The notes below the pieces were generated by a model. The model made no database searches. It had not been told where the DNA came from and worked only from the letters and a program-made list of their open reading frames with translations. Source: CBDCYS01 sp965224215 (GTDB taxonomy: Bacteria; Acidobacteriota; Terriglobia; Bryobacterales; UBA6623). Taken from it: a stretch of DNA of 64,000 nt. Location: NCBI GenBank assembly GCA_965224215.1, contig CBDCYS010000005.1:1-64000 (forward strand), in the 5' to 3' direction. The translations under genes were made by a program, and so were the position numbers. This document shows, piece by piece, positions 7,642-16,892 of the stretch; position 1 is the first letter of the stretch, and the number at the start of each line of letters is the position of its first letter.

Positions 7642-9441
7642 CCTGAATTATGCACAGATTCGGCGTAGCCATCGTCGATGGAGTTGTGGCGATAGCGGCA
7701 CTCGTGTCAACTCAGTGATTTCGCAAGTCGTCTTTTCTGCTGTTTCCCTCCCCGTTTGAGCCGCCTCCTGATCCCGGCAGGGCAAAAGCGGGCTGGCAAG
7801 CGGCGTGTTCCCAGTACGTTGCGGCGAGTGCATGAAATTTTATGCATGGAGTGCCCCTCAGCTCAGCGCACCCTCCACCACCGGCGCCAAGCTCGATCCC
7901 GGCGGCCCCATCGCCCGCAGCCGTCGCATCAGCCGTTCAAACAGGCCCTTTTCCTGATAATGATCGCTGTAGCTGACACCCGTTCTGCCGGCGTGCCGCC
8001 AGATCTTGGCCGCCACGAACAGAAAACGCAGCCGCGCCGTCGCCAGGGTGGTGTGCCGCAGCGTCTCCACGCTGGCCTGGGCTTCGCGGTTGAACAGCAG
8101 CAGCCAGCAGTTGCGATTGTAGGCCAGCATGGCCAACTGAAAGTGATTGCGGTTCATGTCAAAGCGGCGCGAGGGATGGGCCGCCAGCCCGGCGTCGTTG
8201 TTGGCCTCCTTGATCAGGTTCTCGGCTCCGGCGCGCTGATTGTAAAACCACACCACCGCCGCGATCGGCTCGGCCAGATTGGTGACAAACACGCGGTAGG
8301 TGTAAGCGCTGGTGGCGAACAACTGGTATTGCTCGGCCGCGCCGGCCTTGGGCTCGTTTTCGTAACGCAGCGCCAGGAAACGGCAGGCCCGCGCCCAGCC
8401 TTGCGGTTGGTAGAGGAATTCGCATTCCGCGTCCGCGTCGGAGCGGGGGGAGGGTTTCCATTCTGCTTGCTGCAAGCGCTCGACCAGGCGCCGCGTTTTG
8501 CGCGCCACGATGACGAACTGACAAGCCGCCTTTTCATAGGCCTCCACCGCCTCCCAGCAATAAAAGCCGGAATCGGCCCGCGCCAGGATTTTCTTCACGC
8601 CGCCCGGCAAAGTCCGGAAAGCGCTCTCGAGGTGGGCGGCGATCTGTCGGCCCGTGGGCCGGTCGCCGTTGCGCAACCCGCCCATCAGGTATTCGCGCGT
8701 CTCGGCCAGGAAGGTCAGTATCGGCTGGTAGCTGCGCTTGCCCTTGTTCTTGGGGTTGTAGCTCTTGCGCCCGCCCATCTGGCGGCCGTAGAGGGTATGC
8801 ACGGTGGTGTCGGTGTCCAGCGTCACCGTCTCCAACTTCACGTGGGCCGCGGCCCAGACTCGTTCCCGCAGCTGGCGCTGAATGGAAAGGATCTGCTTCG
8901 CCACGTTGAGGTGCAGCGAGGCCAGAAAGCGCCACAGCGTGGACTGCGGCGGCAGACGCGTCACTTGCAAGATGCCGGTCAGGATGGGGTCGCGAGCGAT
9001 GAAGCGGAGTTGGTTGAGCCGCGCAAAGCCGACATAGAGGCCGAGCACGAGGGCCAGCACGAACTGGTAGGGGCTCATGGCTCGGGTGATCCGTTTGGTC
9101 GTGAGGGTTTCTTCCAGCAGCGCTTGGAAGCCGAGTTTTTCGAGCAGGGTGGCGACGGGCAGCAAGCCGCCGTAGGGAGTCAGATTCTTGCCACGGAAGT
9201 GATAGGGCGTGGCAGCCCCGATTTTATTGGGCCGCGGGGCCCTCGCGCCGGGGCCTTGTTTGACGGGCCTTCGGGAGCTATGCTGTTTTCGTTTGGTAAC
9301 CATTTGGGTGACCTCCTTGGGGTTGACTGGCGAAGCTGAAATCTTTGCCAGCCTACCTTTTTACCCCATGTTTTCGGGGGTCCCCAAATGGTTCCTGGCG
9401 GCTCAGCCCTCACCAGGTGCACCGGCAGTGCATAATTCAGG
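7642..9441 (-). mobile_element. IS1380-family insertion sequence, copy 1 (1800 bp)
   Basis: Terminal repeats CCTGAATTATGCAC are perfect at both ends. The flanking TGGTC is duplicated (7637-7641 and 9442-9446). The length equals that of the other three copies. Beyond the transposase gene it contains only short non-coding ends. It splits the small winged-helix gene immediately after its start codon. Confidence 0.95.
7858..9303 (-). CDS. IS1380-family transposase
   Basis: An intact 481-aa protein. The family signature LDTDTTVHTLYGRQMGG supplies the first catalytic D, ARADSGFYCWEAVEA the second, and the C-terminal NLIKEANNDAGLAAHPSRRF region follows. A strong ribosome-binding site (CAAGGAGG) precedes the ATG. 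The long opposite-strand ORF over this gene is a GC-rich shadow and is not annotated. Confidence 0.95.
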   Translation of the reverse strand: MVTKRKQHSSRRPVKQGPGARAPRPNKIGAATPYHFRGKNLTPYGGLLPVATLLEKLGFQALLEETLTTKRITRAMSPYQFVLALVLGLYVGFARLNQLRFIARDPILTGILQVTRLPPQSTLWRFLASLHLNVAKQILSIQRQLRERVWAAAHVKLETVTLDTDTTVHTLYGRQMGGRKSYNPKNKGKRSYQPILTFLAETREYLMGGLRNGDRPTGRQIAAHLESAFRTLPGGVKKILARADSGFYCWEAVEAYEKAACQFVIVARKTRRLVERLQQAEWKPSPRSDADAECEFLYQPQGWARACRFLALRYENEPKAGAAEQYQLFATSAYTYRVFVTNLAEPIAAVVWFYNQRAGAENLIKEANNDAGLAAHPSRRFDMNRNHFQLAMLAYNRNCWLLLFNREAQASVETLRHTTLATARLRFLFVAAKIWRHAGRTGVSYSDHYQEKGLFERLMRRLRAMGPPGSSLAPVVEGALS

Positions 9442-9563
9442 TGGTCCATAGTCCTTTTTCAATCTCTAAAGAGAAACAAGAAAAGAAATAGAGCGGGTGA
9501 GCGCCCGTGCAACGTAAGTGTTGCACCCATGCGCTCCTACGGTTGCACCGGTGCACACCCTAG

Positions 9564-11289
9564 TCATCCGATCTCGAGAAGGATGTCTTGCACCAGAGCC
9601 CACATTCCATCGCCTCGTTCGTCACGGAAACGATTCGGGTAGCAAAAGACCTCAGCATCGGTTCGCAGCCGAAAACCATCCAGCACGATCTCGCTCGCTT
9701 CGGCCATCGCATCTTGGGTCCGCTGCACGGTAGCCTCCAGGTCGTTCAGAGGTGCTTCTACTAAGAGAGCATCGTGAACCGGGGCACAGACCCGAATCCC
9801 TCGCTCGGTCGCCAGGCAGCAGGCGAGCCGAAGCATTTCGGCACCATTCGCCTGCATGGGAAAGTTGCGCAAGGAGCGTGTGTTGACTTGTGACCCGACG
9901 TGGATTGTCCAGCCAAAGACCGTGTTGAGATTCCCGAGCAACATGGCGCGGTTGGCGGCTGCTTCGGACCACTCCCAAAAGCGAGGGTAGGCTCGGCGAT
10001 GATCCTCGAGTAGTGCACGCGCGTGAGCTGGCGACTGGCCGATCCTGGCCGCCAGGCTCCGCTCACCCATCCCGTAGAGAACACCCAGGGCGCAGGCCTT
10101 AAATCGCTCGCGTACACACCCGTGAGTAGCCTTGCTCGCACCATCCGGTGCAGACCCGGCTTGAATCGCAAACCGCATGTAGGGGTCTCCAGACTCATAG
10201 GCTTCGAGCATTGCAGTGTCGCCGGATAGCTTGGCAGCGATGCCGAACTCCTGCTGTGACCAATCCACGTAGACGACACCCCAGCCTTTCTGCGGGTGGA
10301 TCAGGCTTCTCATCCAGGCGCTGGGGCCGAAGATGAACTTCGCATTCGAAGGCGCATTGCGGCCCGTTCGGCAGGCGAACGCGGACAGCATGCAGCGGTT
10401 TCGTGCGTCCGGACCGACAGCCAAGCTCTCGAGTCTCAGTTGAGACAGCGTGGTTCGCAGCTGGCGGTAAGGTTCGACTTCGGGGAACTGCCGAGCCATC
10501 AAGCGAAACGTGTTGTCGTCTAGCGCTAGCGCACCAGAGCTGAGTTGAGGCCAAGCGATGTTCCGACCCTGCACCCACGCGTGAAACTTGGCCTGCTTGA
10601 ACGTCGACCCTTCGTAAACCTGACCTTCGGCGTCGACCCGTTGGATCAAACGAAGTTTCACGTCGGACCAGTGTTCCCGGAGTGCCCCTAGGCGGTTTAT
10701 GTCGATCGGGATCCCGGTTGCCTCGATCTGGCTGACGGCTTTCATGTACCGCCCGCGCAAGACGGCTCGGGGTAAGTCGAGATGTCGCTCTATGCACGGC
10801 AGCAGTCGCTCGAGCGCGCGGACATCGAACTCGCAATAATCGAGCAGGCTGGAGCGTTCCTGCTGGGTCCACGGTCCGCCTCGCAGAGCCAGCGCCCGCA
10901 TCTCGTCCTTCTCGACCGCCCCTATGCTGTCCAACCCAAAGTGGGTGAGTGCGCCAACCAACGAACTGCCGCACGCCGTGGGCAAACCGTTGGTCATGTT
11001 GCGAAATTCGACAAACAGGTCCAGGACATTTGCAGGCAGTGGCCAACCTAATGCCAAGTGGCAACCGAGTTCGGCGCTCGCGTAATAGGCAACAAACAGG
11101 CTTCGCCGGTCGATTCGATACGGAGGGTCGACTAGCCGCTGGATCTCGTCTTCCCAGAGCCGAAGCTGGCGGCCGCTGTGGAGTTCCCACGCGACCAGAC
11201 AGATCGGCCTTGGTAGCTCGCCTGGAGCCGCCGAAAACTCGAAGTCGATGAGGACGATTTCCTCGAAAAAAGCGTAGGTCGGGTTCCAT
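9564..11289 (-). CDS. Family A DNA polymerase with 3'-5' exonuclease domain (frameshift in T6)
   Basis: The main frame (11057 to 9564) carries polymerase motif A YVDWSQQEFGIAAKLSGD, motif B RERFKACALGVLYGMGERS and motif C APVHDALLVEA. Upstream in the same frame is a DEDD exonuclease, with motif I IVLIDFEFSA and motif III DYCEFDVRALERLL. That frame has no start codon because a TGA precedes it. An ATG at 11289 overlaps the stop of the upstream gene (TGATG) and reads MEPDLRFF, but it needs a +1 shift in the T6 run at 11266-11271 to join. The protein would be about 574 aa. It would replicate or repair the mobile element. The shift may be a mutation, a sequencing error or programmed slippage. The partner gene upstream is translationally coupled. 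Confidence 0.82.
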
Positions 11290-12026
11290 CAGATTTCACC
11301 TCTCAATCTGCGGAGAACCGGGTGGTCGAATGAGTCAATCAGACGATCCTTGAAGGCGATCCTGAGTATTTTTTTGAACGGGAGATCAGGCCAAACTGGC
11401 TCCGTGGACTGGTTCTCTGCCTGCAAGACGAAATATTGGTGCTCGCCGGGATCCCAATAAATGCGGATCCACTGCTTCATGGCAAGCTTGGCGGCCTCAA
11501 GCGAAACACGATGGGCTTCGTGATGTTTGCCATCCGGTCCGGGCAGTCCAATGGGCCAAAGGAAAGGTTGCCCTTGACGGCTGGTGGCCAGGAAAAGGAC
11601 CTTAGCCTTGAACTCCGCTACTAGCTCTGACCGGAGTTTCCGGTCAACTAAGTACGGCTCGCGCTCTTCGCTGATCTCCAAGATCGCTGTTTCAATTCGA
11701 TTGTTTTCGTCGGGGCTAACTCGGACGAAGTCATCGCGGCGGGGCTTACGTACGGGAATCGATAGGTGCACACGCTGCAGGCCCAATTCCTGTCGGAAGT
11801 CCTGCCCCAGCCGTAAATTCAGAGGGTCGAATGGATCGTCGGTGGCGGGGCCACCGGCGTCATCGCCTCCGGCCGTCCTAGACCTGCCACTAAGGGTCTT
11901 CGCGGTGTGGCTACCGCTCTCTGGTTCTTGGGGTTCGGGCGCAGGGCCCGAGTTGGGTTCTTCTTTCATTTGAGTGGGATCCTCCAGCTGGACTTTTGGG
12001 CCCTCGCCCTTTCCTGTCGTTTTCAT
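11289..12026 (-). CDS. Conserved mobile-element protein of unknown function
   Basis: About 245 aa, started at the ATG preceded by GGAGG (MKTTGKGEGPKVQLED). The N-terminal 70 residues are low-complexity, rich in E, P, G and D, and probably disordered. The C-terminal part from NLRLGQDFRQELGLQRVH is globular, with HHEAHRVSLEAAKLAMKQWI and a tryptophan-rich stretch. No family was recognised. Its stop overlaps the start of the DNA polymerase gene, so the two are probably made together and may function together in element replication. Confidence 0.75.
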   Translation of the reverse strand: MKTTGKGEGPKVQLEDPTQMKEEPNSGPAPEPQEPESGSHTAKTLSGRSRTAGGDDAGGPATDDPFDPLNLRLGQDFRQELGLQRVHLSIPVRKPRRDDFVRVSPDENNRIETAILEISEEREPYLVDRKLRSELVAEFKAKVLFLATSRQGQPFLWPIGLPGPDGKHHEAHRVSLEAAKLAMKQWIRIYWDPGEHQYFVLQAENQSTEPVWPDLPFKKILRIAFKDRLIDSFDHPVLRRLRGEI

Positions 12027-12050
12027 CAATGCCACCTCCAATTTCTGTAG

Positions 12051-12275
12051 TCATAGGGGCCACCCGACTTCGTCTGCGACCTCTACCAACCTAGTTCGAG
12101 CCTGAACAAGCTCCTTCAGTGCTGCCGAAATGCGCGAGACCTCTTCCTGGGTTGGTTGTACGTGGCCATTCTCGATCTCGGACAAGCGGCTTCGATGAAT
12201 CCGTGCTCTGTTGGCCAGCAGAGCCCCTGGTATGCTGGCCAGCGTCCGCTTGCGCTTGATTTGGCGACCTATCAT
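12051..12275 (-). CDS. XRE-family helix-turn-helix regulator
   Basis: A 74-aa protein; the start MIGRQIKRKRTL is preceded by CGGAGGTACT, whereas the longer start is not. A lambda-repressor-like HTH is visible: GALLANRARIHRSRLSEIEN, then GHVQPTQEEVSRISAALKEL. It heads the leftward cluster with the unknown gene and the polymerase, and is divergent from the zinc-finger pair on the right. It probably represses one or both transcripts from the 65-bp intergenic gap. Confidence 0.85.
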   Translation of the reverse strand: MIGRQIKRKRTLASIPGALLANRARIHRSRLSEIENGHVQPTQEEVSRISAALKELVQARTRLVEVADEVGWPL

Positions 12276-12340
12276 AGTACCTCCGCAACAAAGGTTATTC
12301 TTTAAAGTTAGGCTGAAATTTCTACAGGTACAACGGGACA
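12276..12340. promoter_or_regulatory. Divergent promoter/operator region
   Basis: The 65-bp AT-rich gap (containing TTATTCTTTAAAGTTAGG) separates the divergent XRE regulator and the zinc-finger gene. Both promoters and any operator of the XRE protein must lie here or overlap the gene starts. No exact boxes can be assigned. Confidence 0.4.
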
Positions 12341-13150
12341 ATGCCGGAACAAAAAGCGCGACCCAGGACACAGCCACTAGAAGCCAACATTGGCTGTTGG
12401 TGGCGATTCGACCGCTATGTCGTCGAAAACGGGTGGATACGGCCCGCGAGGGATGCTAGTCTTACCTGCTACCAGGTCTGGGAAGAGTTCGCCGAATCCA
12501 AACGTTACAATCGAGAACCTCCACCCTACGCTTCGCTCCTCAAGCTCCTGGGCGACATTGGAGTTGACTACTCGGAAGGCAACTGGCGAGCTTCAGTCGT
12601 CAAGAGAAAAAGGGGACAGGGTGCACAGTTTATCCAGCGGGCCGGGATAGGGTACTACCCGATCCAAGCCCGTGACGGCTTCGACGACGAGGTTACATGG
12701 GCCAACGAGTCTCGTAGCCACCTGCCTCCCGAAGCGGAGACAAAAATCGCGGACTGGGCAGGCAATCACGGGCTCCTGGGCATTCTGCCGCATATCGCCG
12801 AGAACGTGACCCTTGCTCCGCGATGGATCAAGGACGACCCGGTCCTCGAACCGACTTGGTTCACACATCGGCGCCAGAACGGCAGGTGGCGCACGGAATC
12901 GCTTACCGAAGGTGGAGATCCTCCGATCAAAGCAAGCTCCGGCAAGGCTGGAAAACCCGTTACTGACGGATTCGAGGAGTACGGTCATCCAGTTCACACG
13001 ACAATCCAGCACATAGACAGATTTGGCGGCTTAGGACCACAGGTTGACAATCAGGACGCTACGTCAGTTTCAGGTGGAGTTCGCGACCGAGGAGGCCGGG
13101 ACAATGCCGGGACTCAAAGGAATTCCACCAATCCGACCGATCAAAGCTGA
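12341..13150 (+). CDS. Truncated paralogue of the downstream zinc-finger protein
   Basis: The protein starts MPEQKARPRTQPLEANIGCW and aligns along its length with the gene at 13104. Shared landmarks are IGCWWRFDRY, GWIRPA, SLLKLLGDIGV, GNHGLLGILPHIAENVTL and HIDRFG. Similarity stops at about 13050. There a 35-bp piece identical to an IS1595 transposase gene begins and the reading frame runs into unrelated sequence. The C-terminal zinc finger is therefore lost. It is probably a decayed tandem duplicate, though the N-terminal domain may still be made. Confidence 0.65.
   Translation: MPEQKARPRTQPLEANIGCWWRFDRYVVENGWIRPARDASLTCYQVWEEFAESKRYNREPPPYASLLKLLGDIGVDYSEGNWRASVVKRKRGQGAQFIQRAGIGYYPIQARDGFDDEVTWANESRSHLPPEAETKIADWAGNHGLLGILPHIAENVTLAPRWIKDDPVLEPTWFTHRRQNGRWRTESLTEGGDPPIKASSGKAGKPVTDGFEEYGHPVHTTIQHIDRFGGLGPQVDNQDATSVSGGVRDRGGRDNAGTQRNSTNPTDQS
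13059..13093 (+). other. 35-bp patch of IS1595 transposase sequence at a gene junction
   Basis: The sequence starting CGTCAGTTTCAGGTGG and ending CGAGGAGGC is identical to the codons for LRQFQVEFATEEA in the IS1595 transposase at 58527-59480 (minus strand). It lies exactly between the truncated paralogue and the start of the intact one. No IS terminal repeat accompanies it. Confidence 0.8.
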
Positions 13151-14444
13151 CGTCGGTTGCTGGTGGAAGTTCGATCGCTACGAGATCAAGGATGGTTGGC
13201 TTCGGCCGGCTAAAGGGTCCCGGTTCGAGTGCTACCAACCTTGGGACCAGTACGAGGAAACCCAGAACGACAACCGTCCCAACGGCTCATACCTTCCCCT
13301 GCTAAAACTGTTGCGTGACCTTGGGGTCAAGCACACAAAGACCAACTGGCTAGCTGCACACTGGCTCCAGGACAGCAATGGCGAGCGGCGGTTTGAGCCG
13401 CGGTCGGGAATTGGGATTAGTCCGATAGTCGACAGAAAAGGTTTTGGGGAGTTCGGAGATGACGACAATTCAGAACGGAGACTCACTCAATTGAAGATGC
13501 TGCCACCAGGAGCAGAGGAGTTGCTCTGCAAGTGGGCGTCTTGCCACGGACTGCTTGGGATTCTCCCACACATAGCCGAAAGCGTCACCCTCTCGTCACG
13601 GTGGGCGCACATACCCGCCATCGGTAGCGGGCCAGAGGGAGAGCGTCCTCGGCAACCGCCCGAGGGTGCGAGTACTAGGCTTCGATTAGAACGCCAACGC
13701 GCGTTCAACCGGTGGCGGAACAGTTTCGAGAACCCAGTGGCCGAATCGGTCACCTACTACCGACAGAACGGCCGATGGCTGCAGCCACCGTCAACGGCAC
13801 ATGACGTCGAAACGAACCTTTGCCCAGTGCGCTCCGAACTGGGAAAGCCGTTAGCCCAAGAGTTCAGCGCATGGATCGTTCCGGCCCGGACGCAGCTGCG
13901 GTACATCGACAAGTTCGGGATTGGCGCGCAGCTTTTTGAGGATGAAACGCTGCTTGAGAGCTGGACGGGTTTCTTTCCCGACGTGGACTCCGAGGAAGCT
14001 GAAACCTACGCGTATCCCAGGCCGCTTACCGAACAGTTTTGGAAGGAATATGCGGAGCCAGTCGACGAGTTCATCCGGTATGCACTGATTTTTCAGCAAG
14101 CTGTGGAACCGTTCATGGATGGCTCAGAGTTAGCCGGCGTTGTACCCATCAACTGGGCGCGAGGCTTTTGGGAGTCATTGGTGGCCCCGGTCGGGATCTC
14201 CATTGCCGTTGAGAAGGGGCAGAAGAAGCAGATGGAGAGGAAGCCGCGCGAAAGTTGGATCTTTCCGTCTCTCCTATCGGCCTACGCACGCATGGCGCTT
14301 CAGGACTTGAGCGGCGGCGGCAGAATCCTCTATTGCGCGAACGAGAAATGCCGTAAGCCCTTTACCTCCAAACTCAAAAAGACTAAGTATTGTTCTGAGA
14401 AATGCGGTTGGGCGGTTCGTGTTCGTAGAAGGAGGGCAAGGTGA
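13104..14444 (+). CDS. Hypothetical protein with C-terminal CxxC zinc finger
   Basis: A 446-aa protein started at ATG 13104 (MPGLKGIPPIRPIKADVGCW), which mirrors the start context of the upstream paralogue (GGGACAATGCCGG). An apparent upstream extension is only translated IS1595 patch. The N-terminal domain has a conserved GCWWKFDRYEIKDGWLRPA motif. The C-terminus carries YCANEKCRKPFTSK and KYCSEKCGWAVRVRRR, a four-cysteine zinc finger with a basic tail reminiscent of CGNR-type and other SEC-C-like fingers. No named family was recognised for the N-terminal part. It may bind nucleic acid; this is inferred only from the finger and basic tail. It is divergent from the XRE regulator. Confidence 0.75.
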   Translation: MPGLKGIPPIRPIKADVGCWWKFDRYEIKDGWLRPAKGSRFECYQPWDQYEETQNDNRPNGSYLPLLKLLRDLGVKHTKTNWLAAHWLQDSNGERRFEPRSGIGISPIVDRKGFGEFGDDDNSERRLTQLKMLPPGAEELLCKWASCHGLLGILPHIAESVTLSSRWAHIPAIGSGPEGERPRQPPEGASTRLRLERQRAFNRWRNSFENPVAESVTYYRQNGRWLQPPSTAHDVETNLCPVRSELGKPLAQEFSAWIVPARTQLRYIDKFGIGAQLFEDETLLESWTGFFPDVDSEEAETYAYPRPLTEQFWKEYAEPVDEFIRYALIFQQAVEPFMDGSELAGVVPINWARGFWESLVAPVGISIAVEKGQKKQMERKPRESWIFPSLLSAYARMALQDLSGGGRILYCANEKCRKPFTSKLKKTKYCSEKCGWAVRVRRRRAR

Positions 14445-14692
14445 CGGGTACATGGCGGTTTCGGAGAACTCGGCACAGAAACAAGTTTCGAAATCCAAAA
14501 AGCATCCCGGGGACATCCCCAAGCAGCTGCGCGTCGGCCTTGGGTAGAAGATTCAGGGACAGGTAACAGGGATTTCAGCTTAAACAGTGAGGGGTGTTGA
14601 GACCCGAGGTAACTTCAGCGAATCAAGTTGCGGCGCGAGGTGTATGAATCTTCTCTGCGCCAGACGGCAGAATGTTCCAATTCCACGAGACT

Positions 14693-15049
14693 CTAAAACT
14701 CGACCTGGATCTTGCCCCAATCGTCCGCGATCTTCGTCGCGACCGCGCGATCCCCAACGTGGCGACACACCACATCGGCCATTCCTCGCTGCAGGTCATC
14801 TACGGCGGAGAGCGGAACCAGATCACAACCCTGTACCACGCGGCCGAAACCGCGATCGAGTAGGGCGTTGGCCGCGGACACTCGAGCACTATCGCTCGAA
14901 CTGTTCTGCGCTACGTCTAGAAGGGTGTCAAGAGCCTCTGCACCATAGCTCCGCGCAGCAGTCGAGATCGCTATCCCGACTTCACGGGTCACTTGGTTGC
15001 GGCTCCCCATGGGACGCCCCGCACCAGCTCTTTTACCGCCTCGCGCCAT
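14693..15049 (-). CDS. Small phage-type protein (basic N-terminus, helical)
   Basis: The 118-aa product begins MARGGKRAGAGRPMGSRNQV, a glycine/arginine-rich opening common in small phage packaging-related or mobile-element proteins. A helical body follows with YGAEALDTLLDVAQNSS and SARVSAANALLDRGFGR. The ATG is good and the gene is isolated. A terminase-small-subunit-like or DNA-binding role is a guess from composition and context. Confidence 0.65.
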   Translation of the reverse strand: MARGGKRAGAGRPMGSRNQVTREVGIAISTAARSYGAEALDTLLDVAQNSSSDSARVSAANALLDRGFGRVVQGCDLVPLSAVDDLQRGMADVVCRHVGDRAVATKIADDWGKIQVEF

Positions 15050-15884
15050 CTGATTGCTATGATAATTCTATCAATTGAGGGCCATCGCTGCGTTTGTGAA
15101 TGCATTGGATGTGTTCAACGACATACTGCTTGGCGCCCTCGCCTCATAATCCAAGGTGCACGACTTGCGAGCATGTATTCGCATCCGCGAATCAGAGCGA
15201 CATCAAGACCCACGAGAAGGAATCTATACCGTTTCTCCGGAAAGGCCAAGAGGCTTTTCAAGGCTGCATCAGCTCAGAAAGGACCCCTCACCGAAGCCCC
15301 GGAAACTCCCCGATTTCAACGGGCACGCTTCAGGTTCTCGCAGGCGAGATCCAATCCAGCGTCGCAGGCCTGGCTCCACGGTCTCACGGATTCTAAACCC
15401 TGTGTATCCAATGAGGCTTAACCAAAGATCAGGGTCGTAGTCTCCCCCCCGGAGCAGCCCCAAGGCCCCTGCAGCTCTAACGTCATTGTCCCAATCGCTC
15501 AACAGATCCCGGCAGAAAGACTTTTGCAGAATGGGGTAACGGCGGGAGCGTCCCGTCGAGGGAGTGCACCAGTCTGCTCAGTGGCTAAGCTGAGCGCCCC
15601 TGCCTCTGCAGCGCAACAGCTTGGCCCCGACGCCGGCGTAGGAGCCGTGCGGCATACGGCCCGCACCGGCGGCAAATCAGTGTTCCTCTCAGTAACGCTC
15701 GCCACCGGCGGCCTGCTTATGGGGCGCGAATCAGACGAGAGTGGGCGCAAACCGCACAATGTCCCCCGCGGCTAGATCCTGTGTAGTCGGCAAGTGTAGA
15801 ACCAGCGGCCTGGATCAAGGCTCCGCCTAGTGGATTTATGTGGCATGATTGACGTGCTCCTTTCGGAACTGGGAGGGCTTTCGC
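15050..15884. other. No confident gene (835 bp)
   Basis: Several short ORFs overlap here on both strands with no recognisable domain. The best candidate is a minus-strand frame open from about 15575 to 15269, reading YPILQKSFCRDLLSDWDND and DPDLWLSLIGYTGFR, but it lacks a good start and ribosome-binding site. It may be a decayed element gene. Near 15776-15830 (CTAGATCC, GATCAAGG) there are short matches to the IS-end-like repeats seen elsewhere. Confidence 0.35.
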
Positions 15885-16061
15885 ATGCTTGCTTGGCGAA
15901 TGGTTTGGAAAGACTGGGGTTTCGCCCCGACACTCTTTGGTCAGGCAAAACACTTCTTGGAGTTGGCCGAGGGGGATGCGATCCCCAGCGCTGCTGAGGC
16001 TTACATTCGAGCATCAATTGTGTTCGCTCTCGTTTCCTTCGAGGCCTACTTCTTTGAGCTA

Positions 16062-16892
16062 GGGCGTGTTAACACTAACGTGGGATCTCGAAACGAAGAG
16101 CCTCGACGATGAGGGCGAAGTGGAGGAAGGCGAGGAACATCACGTCGAGCTTGTCGAAGCGGGAGAAGATTCGGCGGAATCCCTTGAGCCGGCGGAAGAG
16201 TCTCTCGACCTCGTTGCGGCGGCGATAGAGTACTCGATCGAACTCCCACGGCTTCAAGCGGGTACGCTTGGGCGGCACGACGGGAATCCATCCGAAATCC
16301 AGAGCCAGTTGGCGTGTCTGATCGTCCTCATAGGCGCCGTCCATGAGCAGCGGCAGCGGCTCGGGCAGTGGCCCCAGACCGCCCAGCAGCTCACGGCCAT
16401 GCTGGGCGTCGTGAGCTTGGCCGGGCGAGAGAGCGAACGTTATCGCCGTTCGAGCATCTGCGGCAACCATATGAATCTTGGTGGTCCATCCGCCGCGGGA
16501 TTTGCCGATCGCCTGCGGACCGTTTTTTTTAACGCACCGGTGCCGTCGGGATGAACCTTCCCGATGGTCGAGTCCATCGACACGGCTTCGATTTTGATGC
16601 GGACCAGTTGCTCGCGCTGCAGTTTCTCGAAGACGGCGTCGAGCACGCCGTTCTTCGACCAGCGGTTCATGCGGGTGTAAATGGTGTGCCAGTTGCCGAA
16701 GCGCTGGGGCAAGCCGCGCCATTTGCAGCCCTGCTCGGCGACATATAAAATCGCGTTTAAAACCGTCAGGTTCGACAGGCTCACGTTGCCCCGCTGGCGC
16801 GGCAAAACCGGCTCGATGCGGAGGTATTGCTGCTCGGTGATTTCCATACATCACCAGTATAGCAGCTTTTCCAGATTAGTGTTAACAGACCC
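16062..16892 (-). mobile_element. IS5-family (IS427-group) insertion sequence, 831 bp
   Basis: The ends GGGCGTGTTAACACTAA (left) and, in reverse complement, GGGTCTGTTAACACTAA (right) are near-perfect inverted repeats. The target TA is duplicated (16060-16061 and 16893-16894) within a CTAG context, as for the IS427 group. It carries two overlapping frames joined by frameshifting. Confidence 0.92.
16075..16847 (-). CDS. IS5/IS427 transposase, two frames joined at an A8 slippery run
   Basis: The first frame starts MEITEQQYLRIEPVLPRQRG and contains the first catalytic D in VSMDSTIGKVH. It ends shortly after the A8 run (complement of 16523-16530). The second frame continues NGPQAIGKSRGGWTTKIHM, with the second D in LLMDGAYEDD and E in RRNEVERLFRRLKGF, and stops at 16075. 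IS427-group elements are known to make the full transposase by a -1 shift at such an A-run. The full product would be about 257 aa. Confidence 0.88.

Noticed and set aside
7756..9339. 527-aa ORF opposite the IS1380 transposase (also opposite copies 2, 3 and 4)
   Set aside because: Runs antisense over the well-supported transposase, is rich in G, A, R, Q and H, and has no domain. It recurs only because the IS recurs.
15524..15775. 83-aa plus-strand ORF as a gene
   Set aside because: No ribosome-binding site or domain, with overlapping ORFs of similar length in other frames; it looks like chance open frame in GC-rich sequence.
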